DNA from: CAZFLM01 sp964519955
GTDB taxonomy: Bacteria; Armatimonadota; Chthonomonadetes; Chthonomonadales; CAJBBX01
Reading direction: 5' to 3'
Assembly: GCA_964519955.1 (NCBI GenBank)
Contig: CAZFLM010000124.1
Location: forward strand, 1-13,704
Length of the DNA stretch: 13,704 nucleotides
The translations under genes were made by a program, and so were the position numbers. Below the pieces are notes generated by a model, which was not told the DNA's origin, ran no database searches, and saw only the letters and a program-made list of their open reading frames with translations. Below, piece by piece: positions 1-5,642 of the stretch. How positions within the stretch are numbered: position 1 is the stretch's first letter; each line of letters opens with the position of its first letter.

Positions 1-1
1 C

Positions 2-73
2 CGGTCGATGCGGCGGCGCGACGTGCCCGGCCCGTGCCGCACCCACCGCGCGCCCTCGGGCGAGGGGCAGTAG
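2..73 (+). CDS. possible C-terminal tail of an upstream gene (partial)
   Basis: An open frame of 23 codons enters from the left edge and ends at TAG (71-73), two bases before the GTG at 76 that is the likely start of the PHP gene. Such tight spacing is common within an operon, so this may be the end of an upstream gene. The visible residues are rich in Arg and Pro and show no recognisable motif. The frame of the PHP gene is also open to the window edge, so this may be chance. Low confidence. Confidence 0.25.
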   Translation, partial: RSMRRRDVPGPCRTHRAPSGEGQ

Positions 74-75
74 GC

Positions 76-942
76 GTGCGGCGCTCGATCGATCTGCACG
101 CCCACAGTACCGCGTCCGATGGCGCGCTGACGCCCACCGAGTTGATGCGGCTCGCGGCACGGCGCGGCCTGTCGGCGCTCGCGGTGACGGACCACGATAC
201 GCTCGGCGGGCTGGCGGAGGCCGAGGTTGCCGCCGCCGATGTCGGGGTCGAGCTGGTGCCGGGCGTCGAGATCGCGGTCGACTATCCGTATGGAAAGATG
301 GAGCTGCTCGGCCTGCTCATCGACCGTCACTCGCCGGGGATCGGGGGGCGGCTGGACCTGCTGCAGCGGAACCGGGCCAACCGCAACGCGATCATGGTCG
401 ACAAGATGCAGGCGCTGGGCCTCGACGTGACGCTAGCCGAGTTCGAGGAGGAGGCAGGCGGGCCCGTGGTCGGCCGGCCGCACATGGCTCGGGTGCTGGT
501 GCGCAAGGGCATCGTGCATACCCCGCAGGAGGCGTTCGACGGCTACCTTGCCGCGGGCGGGCCGGCCTACGTGCCGAAGGACAAGATCGGCGTCGAGGAG
601 GGGCTCCGGCTCATCCATGAGGCGGGCGGCGTCGCGGTGATGGCGCATCCGCACTCGACCAGGCTGCCGGACGACGAGTTGCTGGGCGAACTGCTGCGTC
701 TGAAGGACCTGGGCCTGGACGGCGTCGAATGCTACTACAGTATCTACCACCCGGACCGGATGGAGGCGCTGCTGCGGCTGACGCAGCGCGCGGGTCTGCT
801 GCCGTCCGGTGGATCGGATTTCCACGGACCGACCAAGCCGGACGTGCGCCTTGGGTGCGTCGACGGGGATCTGCCGGCGCCGGCGCATCTGCTGGACGCC
901 CTGAAGCAGCGGGCGGCGAGCCGCCGACATCCGGCTACCTGA
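76..942 (+). CDS. PHP-domain phosphoesterase, RNase AM / 3',5'-nucleoside bisphosphate phosphatase-like
   Basis: This 288-residue protein is a single PHP (polymerase and histidinol phosphatase) domain with a full set of metal ligands. Counting from the GTG at 76, they are HxH at H8/H10, the TDHDT motif with H40, E65 in GVEI, H136 in GRPHM, H191 in MAHPH, and D248/H250 in GSDFHG. PHP enzymes use this cluster, usually three metals, to hydrolyse phosphoesters. The length and motif order match the cytosolic family that includes RNase AM (YciV) and 3',5'-nucleoside bisphosphate phosphatase, which acts on pAp-like nucleotides and RNA 5' ends. The substrate here is inferred from family only. The frame is open upstream (GTG at 34 and beyond), but GTG 76 is preferred because GAGGGG at 62-67 sits at a workable distance and the preceding residues look non-coding. 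The zinc-ribbon gene starts 58 bases downstream on the same strand. Confidence 0.85.
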   Translation: MRRSIDLHAHSTASDGALTPTELMRLAARRGLSALAVTDHDTLGGLAEAEVAAADVGVELVPGVEIAVDYPYGKMELLGLLIDRHSPGIGGRLDLLQRNRANRNAIMVDKMQALGLDVTLAEFEEEAGGPVVGRPHMARVLVRKGIVHTPQEAFDGYLAAGGPAYVPKDKIGVEEGLRLIHEAGGVAVMAHPHSTRLPDDELLGELLRLKDLGLDGVECYYSIYHPDRMEALLRLTQRAGLLPSGGSDFHGPTKPDVRLGCVDGDLPAPAHLLDALKQRAASRRHPAT

Positions 943-1000
943 CTCGGGGTGGGCGCGACGCCGACACTCTCGCGGGAGCCATACTGGAGGATCTGAAGGA

Positions 1001-1267
1001 ATGACCGTTACGGAGAAGCTGCCGGACGTGGATGCGACCGGTCTGGATATGCCGCCGATCTTCGGGCGCTGCCCGGCGTGCGGCAAGCCGCTGAGGCCTC
1101 GGGACCGCTTCACGGGCGAGCCCAAGGCGCCTCCGGTCGGGCAGGGGCCACTCTCGCGCGCGAAGTGCGACCGCTGCGGCGCGATCATCGAGTACGTAGG
1201 CAACGGCAACTGGGTCGTGGTCTCGCTCGACGAGGACCTCGGCGGGGGTGACCCGCCCGCGGAATAG
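1001..1267 (+). CDS. small zinc-ribbon protein, function unknown
   Basis: This 88-residue protein carries two CxxC knuckles, C24-x2-C27 (CPACG) and C56-x2-C59 (CDRCG), separated by 28 residues. This is the spacing of a zinc ribbon that binds one Zn ion. An acidic tail (LDEDLGGGDPPAE) follows, and there is no signal peptide or membrane segment, so it is probably cytosolic. The ATG at 1001 is well supported by GGAGG around 986-990. It follows the PHP gene by 58 bases on the same strand and may be co-transcribed. I do not recognise a named family. Zinc ribbons of this size often bind nucleic acid or partner proteins, but that is generic and unproven here. Confidence 0.75.
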   Translation: MTVTEKLPDVDATGLDMPPIFGRCPACGKPLRPRDRFTGEPKAPPVGQGPLSRAKCDRCGAIIEYVGNGNWVVVSLDEDLGGGDPPAE

Positions 1268-1294
1268 CGCCGGAGCCTACGCCGGCGGCATAGG

Positions 1295-1325
1295 AAGGAG
1301 GGAGGCGTACGATGCCCCCCTCCTT
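1295..1325. terminator. convergent-gene hairpin, candidate bidirectional terminator
   Basis: AAGGAGGG (1295-1302) and CCCTCCTT (1318-1325) form a perfect 8-bp stem. One mismatch and a further GGC/GCC stem (1304-1306 with 1314-1316) lie inside it, closed by a 7-base loop. It sits between the ends of two convergent genes (stops at 1267 and 1350), where a shared terminator is expected. T-tracts on either side are weak, so intrinsic termination is plausible but not assured. Confidence 0.45.
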
Positions 1326-1349
1326 TGCCATGTGGCTGTCGGCGCCAGC

Positions 1350-1994
1350 CTACCTTCGGCGGCGGACGACGAGCGCAGCAGCCGGCAGGGCCGCCAGCAA
1401 GAGCGCCGCCGCGCCCGGTTCGGGCACCCGAGCGTCCAGGACCGTGAACTTCAGGTCGTCGAACTCGGTACCCTCCGTGCCGCTGAGCCGGTGGAGGTAC
1501 ACCTTGCTGATGCCGAGATCGGAGTGCACCGAGAGCAGCGCCCAGTCCTGGGAAGCCAGCGTCATCGAGTCGACGAGCATGTCGCTGGAGTTGTAGGCCT
1601 GGATCACGATCTCGTCCACGTCCTTGCTGCCGGAGAACCAGATCTCGACATCGGACATCGGCGTGCTGAAGACGAGCCGCTCGGGCAGTGCCGGGTAATC
1701 GTGCGGCGGGTCGACGGTGTCGTTGAACGCAAGGATGTTCTCGCCACTGCGCGCCTTGTAGAGCCAGGACGAGTCGTTCAGGATTGCTCCGCCGAGACCC
1801 GGGCCGCTGCCCCCGAACGTCACGCCCAACGAGGCGTACTCGGTCGTGAGCGGCCCGGTGCTCATGAAGTAGGTCGGCGCGGAGATGGGATTGCCCAAGG
1901 CATCCACGTCGAAGGTGATGAGGGTGGTCTGGCTCGCGGAGGGGATAGCGAGCGCGGCGATCAGGCACATCAGTACCGGTCGAAGCATACGCAT
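1350..1994 (-). CDS. PEP-CTERM sorting-domain protein
   Basis: This 214-residue exported protein begins with a signal peptide (MRMLRPVLMCLIAALAIPSA). It ends with a classic PEP-CTERM tripartite signal at residues 190-214: VPEP, an Ala/Leu-rich membrane helix, and a terminal RRRR cluster. In Gram-negative-type bacteria such tails are recognised by an exosortase, which removes them and links the protein to the surface or extracellular matrix. The middle part looks like a beta-rich ectodomain (TLITFDVDALGNPIS, FSTPMSDVEIWFSG, KVYLHRLSG) with no catalytic motif that I recognise. The ATG at 1994 is chosen because AGGGG lies 8 bases upstream. The longer in-frame start at 2021 would add nine residues before the signal peptide and has a poorly placed ribosome site. 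No exosortase gene lies in the window. Confidence 0.85.
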   Translation of the reverse strand: MRMLRPVLMCLIAALAIPSASQTTLITFDVDALGNPISAPTYFMSTGPLTTEYASLGVTFGGSGPGLGGAILNDSSWLYKARSGENILAFNDTVDPPHDYPALPERLVFSTPMSDVEIWFSGSKDVDEIVIQAYNSSDMLVDSMTLASQDWALLSVHSDLGISKVYLHRLSGTEGTEFDDLKFTVLDARVPEPGAAALLLAALPAAALVVRRRR

Positions 1995-2073
1995 CGAGTA
2001 GACCCCTTTCTGTCGATCCATTCCTGAGATGGTGACGGAACAGCCTCATCGCTCCACTACTGCACGTTTCATG

Positions 2074-2089
2074 CCATTCAAGCGAATGG
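2074..2089. promoter_or_regulatory. 6-bp palindrome in divergent spacer
   Basis: CCATTC (2074-2079) and GAATGG (2084-2089) are perfect inverted repeats around AAGC. The site lies in the 198-base spacer between the divergent PEP-CTERM gene (start 1994) and the acyl-CoA ligase gene (start 2193), where operators or promoter elements are expected. It could be a regulator site or a chance hairpin. Confidence 0.25.
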
Positions 2090-2154
2090 ACTGTTCGCCT
2101 GTCGCCGCCGCCTGTTAGCCGCTCCGCAGGACTGAGAGCCCGCTGGAGAGAACC

Positions 2155-2173
2155 TTAGGACGCCCATTCCTAA
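2155..2173. promoter_or_regulatory. operator-like palindrome next to acyl-CoA ligase ribosome site
   Basis: TTAGGA (2155-2160), a 7-base spacer and TCCTAA (2168-2173) make a perfect 19-base interrupted palindrome. It ends about five bases before the AGGAGG-like ribosome site (2178-2183) of the acyl-CoA ligase gene. The geometry fits a dimeric repressor of the TetR or MarR type, or a small leader hairpin. No regulator gene is adjacent, so this is inference from symmetry and position only. Confidence 0.35.
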
Positions 2174-2192
2174 CGACGAGGAGGACCTGACC

Positions 2193-3827
2193 ATGCGCGG
2201 CCTGATGATGGACTACCCGCTCACCGTGACGGGGATACTGGAGCGCGTACGCCGCGTGTTCCCCGAGAAGCGAGTGATCAGCCGCCGCCACGACGGGTCG
2301 GTCTGCACCCACACGTATGGCGAGGTATACCGCCGCTCGTGCCGTCTGGCGAACGCGCTGCGCGCGGCGGGCGTCAAGCCGGGGGACCGCGTGGCGAGCT
2401 TCGCGTGGAACAGCCACCGCCACCTGGAGTTGTACTACGCCGTGCCCGCCATCGGCGCGGTGCTGCACACGCTCAACGCGCGCCTCTCCGCGGCCGAGCT
2501 GACGTACATCGTCAACCACGCCGAGGACAAGATCATCTTCGTGGACCGCTCCCTTGCGTCGATCCTGGCGGCGATGACGCCGAGCTTCCGCACGGTCGAG
2601 CGCTACGTCATCATGGACGACCTCGGCGAGGCGCCGGACTTCTGGCTCAACCCCTCCGTCGACTACGAGGCGTTCATCGGCGCACAGCCGGACACCGCGC
2701 GTTTCCCGAAGCTCGACGAGAACACGGCGGCCGGGCTCTGCTACACCTCGGGCACCACCGGCAACCCGAAGGGCGTGCTCTACAGCCACCGCTCGTTCTA
2801 CCTGCACGCCATGGGCGCCTGCATGGCTGACTCCGTGGGCGTGTCCGAGCGCGACGTTGTCATGCCGGTGGTGCCCATGTTCCACGCCAACGCTTGGGGG
2901 CTGCCCTACACGTGCGGCCTGGCGGGCGCGGACCTGGTGATGCCCGGGTCGTCGCTGGCGGCGCGCCCGCTGGCCGAGCTGATCCAGTCCGAGCGCGTGA
3001 CCCTGCCCGCGGGCGTGCCGACCATCTGGACGCTGCTGCTGCAGTACCTGCGTCAGCATCCCCACGACCTGAGCAGCGTGCGCGCGACGGTGGTGGGCGG
3101 AGCGCCCGCGCCTCGCGCGCTGATCGAGGCGTACGAGAAGGAGCTGGGCTTGCCATTCCTCCACGCCTGGGGCATGACCGAGCTGTCGCCGATCGGGCTG
3201 GTCTGCCGGCCGAAGCGGTCCATGGACGAGTGGCCGGACGGGAAGCTCTACCCGCTGAAGGCGAAGCAGGGGCTGCCGGTGGCCGGCGTCGAGGCGCGGA
3301 TCATGGGCGCGGACGGTCAGGAGCTGCCGTGCGATGGGGAGCACGTGGGCGAACTGGAGGTGCGCGGGCCGTGGGTTGCGGGCCGCTACTACGCTGAGGA
3401 GGCGCCGTCCGACGCGTTCACGGACGATGGCTGGTTCCGCACGGGCGACGTGGTGACGATCGACTCCCTGGGCTACGTCGAGATCACAGACCGCCGCAAA
3501 GATGTCATCAAGAGCCGCGGCGAGTGGATCTCGAGCGTGGACATGGAGAACACCGTGATGGGGCTCCCCGGCGTGTTCGAGGCGGCGGTCGTCGGGCGGC
3601 CGGACGAACTGCGCGGCGAGGCGCCGGTGGTCTTGGTGGCGCTGCTCCCCAAGTACGAACCGGCGGTTACCCCGCGCGATGTGGTCAACAAGATCGCGAC
3701 GCGGTTCATTCGCTGGCAGGTGCCGAAGCTGATGGATGTGCACATCGTCGAGTCCATCCCGAAGACGAGCGTGGGCAAGTTCGACAAGAAGGCCATCCGA
3801 GCGAAGCTCAAGAGCGGGGAGGTGTGA
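2193..3827 (+). CDS. AMP-forming acyl-CoA ligase (medium/long-chain fatty acid type)
   Basis: This 544-residue cytosolic member of the ANL adenylate-forming superfamily activates a carboxylic acid with ATP to an acyl-adenylate and then an acyl-CoA. The core motifs are intact: the P-loop-like YTSGTTGNPKG at 184-194, HAWGMTELSP around 324-333, RTGD at 416-419, the hinge DRRKDVIKSRG beginning at D433, and the C-terminal KTSVGKFDKK with catalytic Lys529. Length and sequence style are closest to medium/long-chain fatty-acid ligases of the AlkK/DmdB type. The true acid is unknown, and an aromatic or methylthio acid is possible. The ATG at 2193 is preferred over the in-frame ATG at 2205 because GAGGAGG ends eight bases before it. 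The glycoside hydrolase gene begins just after its stop, so the two are probably co-transcribed, although no metabolic link is obvious. Confidence 0.9.
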   Translation: MRGLMMDYPLTVTGILERVRRVFPEKRVISRRHDGSVCTHTYGEVYRRSCRLANALRAAGVKPGDRVASFAWNSHRHLELYYAVPAIGAVLHTLNARLSAAELTYIVNHAEDKIIFVDRSLASILAAMTPSFRTVERYVIMDDLGEAPDFWLNPSVDYEAFIGAQPDTARFPKLDENTAAGLCYTSGTTGNPKGVLYSHRSFYLHAMGACMADSVGVSERDVVMPVVPMFHANAWGLPYTCGLAGADLVMPGSSLAARPLAELIQSERVTLPAGVPTIWTLLLQYLRQHPHDLSSVRATVVGGAPAPRALIEAYEKELGLPFLHAWGMTELSPIGLVCRPKRSMDEWPDGKLYPLKAKQGLPVAGVEARIMGADGQELPCDGEHVGELEVRGPWVAGRYYAEEAPSDAFTDDGWFRTGDVVTIDSLGYVEITDRRKDVIKSRGEWISSVDMENTVMGLPGVFEAAVVGRPDELRGEAPVVLVALLPKYEPAVTPRDVVNKIATRFIRWQVPKLMDVHIVESIPKTSVGKFDKKAIRAKLKSGEV

Positions 3828-3834
3828 CATCGGC

Positions 3835-4884
3835 GTGCATCTGTTGTTGATGGCTGCCGCGGCAGCGGCGCTGACCGGTTACGGCAAGCCGCGCCCGTTC
3901 GAGTGGGGCGTGAACGGGCACCCGATGGCGCAAGTGGGTTACCGCGACGTCCCGATCGCGGCGCAGCTCGACCTCGTGGCACAGCTCGGCGCGCGCTGGT
4001 ACCGCTGCGACTGGTCACAGGAGGGGTTCGAGAAGGACCTTGCGCGCCACGAAGAACTGGCTCGCGAGGCCGCGCACCGGGGGCTGCGCATCCTGCCGGT
4101 CATCTTCCCGAGCGTCGGCGCCCGCAGCGACGCCGACCCCGCAGCGATCCGCAAGGCGTCGTTCGAGTTCGCCAAGGCCGTCGCGGCGCACTTCCGCGGC
4201 AAGGTGACGCACTACGAGCTGGATAACGAGCTGGACTGCGTCGCGATGATCCACAAGGGCGAGGTCGACCGCAACGGCGCCGAGTGGAAGTGGGGCGACG
4301 CGGACGGCGACAAGCCTGAGCAGTTCGAGGAGAAGCGCTACGCGAAGGTGCGGGCCGAGATGCAGGGGCTCAGCGAGGGCATCCGCGCCGGCGACCCGTC
4401 GGCCCGCACAATCGTCGACACGGCGGGATGGCTGCACACGGGCCTCTTCGAGCGGTTGGTGCGCGAGGACAAGGTGCCCTTCGACATCCTCGGCTGGCAC
4501 TGGTACTCCGAGATGGGCGACATGACCAAGGTGCGCGGCTCCATCGACATGATCGCCCGCCTGAAGGCATACGGCAAGCCAACCTGGATCACCGAGATCG
4601 ACCGCCGCGACGGCAGCAAGGGCGGCAAGCAGCAGGAGCATGCCGAGTACCTGTCGAGCGTGGCGCGCCAGATGGCGGTGCATCCCGACATCGCTGCGTT
4701 CTTCGTCTACGAGCTGCTCGACGAGCCCTACTTCGGCGCCGACAACCCGGAGTCGCACTACGGCCTCGTGGAGTTGCGCCAGGGCGCCGGCGGCAAGTGG
4801 GAGTTGGGCGCGAAGAAGGCGGCGTTCACCGCGCTGCGCGATACGCTCCGGCAGATTCGGGAGGCCGCGGCCGCGCGACCGTAG
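3835..4884 (+). CDS. putative clan GH-A-like glycoside hydrolase
   Basis: This protein of about 349 residues is predicted to be a TIM-barrel glycosidase. Counting from the GTG at 3835, a likely acid/base glutamate is E132 in YELDNELD and a likely nucleophile is E254 in TWITEIDRR. An Asn-Glu after strand 4 and a Glu after strand 7 are the hallmark of clan GH-A retaining glycosidases. The 122-residue separation fits, as does GWHWYSEM between them. A short N-terminal hydrophobic stretch (LLLMAAAAAALTG) may be a weak signal peptide, but it lacks the usual basic start. The start is uncertain: GTG 3835 follows a GGAGG by 12 bases, and ATG 3850 is the alternative. It lies seven bases after the acyl-CoA ligase stop and 12 before the next gene. 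Substrate unknown; related families include GH5, GH39 and GH128-like enzymes. Confidence 0.7.
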   Translation: MHLLLMAAAAAALTGYGKPRPFEWGVNGHPMAQVGYRDVPIAAQLDLVAQLGARWYRCDWSQEGFEKDLARHEELAREAAHRGLRILPVIFPSVGARSDADPAAIRKASFEFAKAVAAHFRGKVTHYELDNELDCVAMIHKGEVDRNGAEWKWGDADGDKPEQFEEKRYAKVRAEMQGLSEGIRAGDPSARTIVDTAGWLHTGLFERLVREDKVPFDILGWHWYSEMGDMTKVRGSIDMIARLKAYGKPTWITEIDRRDGSKGGKQQEHAEYLSSVARQMAVHPDIAAFFVYELLDEPYFGADNPESHYGLVELRQGAGGKWELGAKKAAFTALRDTLRQIREAAAARP

Positions 4885-4896
4885 AGAGGCACCACC

Positions 4897-5415
4897 GTGG
4901 AGACGGTCTCGACAGCGCGCGTCCTGGCCGACAGGGCGCTCGGGCGGACGTGTGGGCAGGCGTGTGTCGACTGGGCGACCGGCATGCTCGCGCGCGGCTA
5001 CGATGGGCGCCGCCTCGCCGTGCTGGCGGGCATGTCCGGGCCGTTGAACCACTTCGAACTGGCGGATCTGCGCGACGCCGCCCTGGCCGAGCTGGGCGTG
5101 CCGCCCGCCGTGCGGGAGCACGGGCTCCAGGCCTACGCGTGCGAGCTGCTCCGTCGGGTGCGCGACGCGGCTCCGGGGTGGGAGGCGGCTCTGGCGGAGC
5201 TTCGCCGCCTGTGCATCGATCACGGCTACTGCGACGACCTGTACGACTTCTATCTGCTGGACTTCGCGCACACCGATCTGGCGCAGGACGGCGTCCAGCG
5301 TTACTGGGACCTGGCGGATGGCGAGGACCTGGACGAGGTCATCCGCCGCAAGGCCGGGGCGTACATCGAGGCTGCGGCCGCCAGCGAGTGGTACCGGGCG
5401 CTGGCGGCGTTGTAG
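4897..5415 (+). CDS. hypothetical helical protein, function unknown
   Basis: This 172-residue protein has no signal peptide, no membrane helix and no catalytic motif that I recognise. It is rich in Ala, Leu, Arg, Asp and Glu and looks almost entirely alpha-helical, with segments such as ELADLRDAALAELGVPPAVRE and LAELRRLCIDHGY. Four scattered Cys and an aromatic, acidic stretch (DDLYDFYLLDFAHTDL) stand out. The start is GTG 4897, supported by AGAGAGG a few bases upstream and by only 12 bases of spacing from the preceding stop, which suggests translation from the same mRNA as the glycosidase. It could be an adaptor or an immunity-like protein, but nothing in the sequence proves either. The codon pattern is normal for this window, so it is very likely a real gene. 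Confidence 0.7.
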   Translation: METVSTARVLADRALGRTCGQACVDWATGMLARGYDGRRLAVLAGMSGPLNHFELADLRDAALAELGVPPAVREHGLQAYACELLRRVRDAAPGWEAALAELRRLCIDHGYCDDLYDFYLLDFAHTDLAQDGVQRYWDLADGEDLDEVIRRKAGAYIEAAAASEWYRALAAL

Positions 5416-5437
5416 GGCGCTCCGGTTCCGGCACCTC

Positions 5438-5466
5438 CCGGACGGGCGTCCCTGCCCGCCAGGTAG
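5438..5466. repeat. hairpin repeat copy A
   Basis: The core CGGGCGTCCCTGCCC (5443-5457) is identical to copy B, and the flank GGTAG follows in both. GGGC (5444-5447) pairs with GCCC (5454-5457). G5448 can pair with C5452 around a TCC loop, leaving T5453 bulged. Outer ACCT (5433-5436) and AGGT (5461-5464) add a further possible stem. It lies just downstream of the unknown gene that ends at 5415. Confidence 0.55.
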
Positions 5467-5601
5467 GCGCGCGGCCGGGCGGGCAACGTCAAGTGCAGAT
5501 CCCAAACGGGATGACGGCCAGACGACGACGGCCGCAATGACGACGGCCGGGCGGCGATGGAGTGGCCTGGCCGCTGTCTTTGCGCTACGCACCAGCGCCG
5601 T

Positions 5602-5630
5602 GGTGGGGCGGGCGTCCCTGCCCACCTGGT
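5602..5630. repeat. hairpin repeat copy B
   Basis: It shares the 15-base core with copy A (5609-5623) and the downstream GGTAG. GGGC (5610-5613) pairs with GCCC (5620-5623), with the same TCC loop. An alternative longer pairing is GGTGGG (5602-5607) with CCCACC (5621-5626). It lies shortly before the end of the minus-strand glycosidase gene (stop at 5643-5645), so it may terminate that transcript's opposing neighbour. Confidence 0.55.
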
Positions 5631-5642
5631 AGAACCCGCCGC

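Larger units (their letters stand above)
5416..5642. other. convergent spacer with hairpin and direct repeats
   Basis: This spacer of about 227 bases lies between converging genes. It holds two copies of a hairpin repeat (near 5433-5464 and 5602-5630) and an 11-base direct repeat GACGACGGCCG at 5524-5534 and 5539-5549. GCCCGCC (5454-5460) can also pair with GGCGGGC (5478-5484) as an alternative fold. These hairpins may end transcription from both sides. I see no convincing gene in it. Confidence 0.55.

Noticed and set aside
433..2049. 538-residue open frame on the minus strand across the PHP and zinc-ribbon genes
   Set aside because: Its translation is rich in Arg, His, Gln and Pro without domain logic, and it overlaps genes with clear motifs on the plus strand and the PEP-CTERM gene. 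It is a GC-rich shadow frame.
2115..3830. 571-residue minus-strand open frame opposite the acyl-CoA ligase
   Set aside because: The ligase frame carries every ANL motif. The opposite frame has a biased Arg/His/Val composition and no motif, as expected from third-position GC bias.
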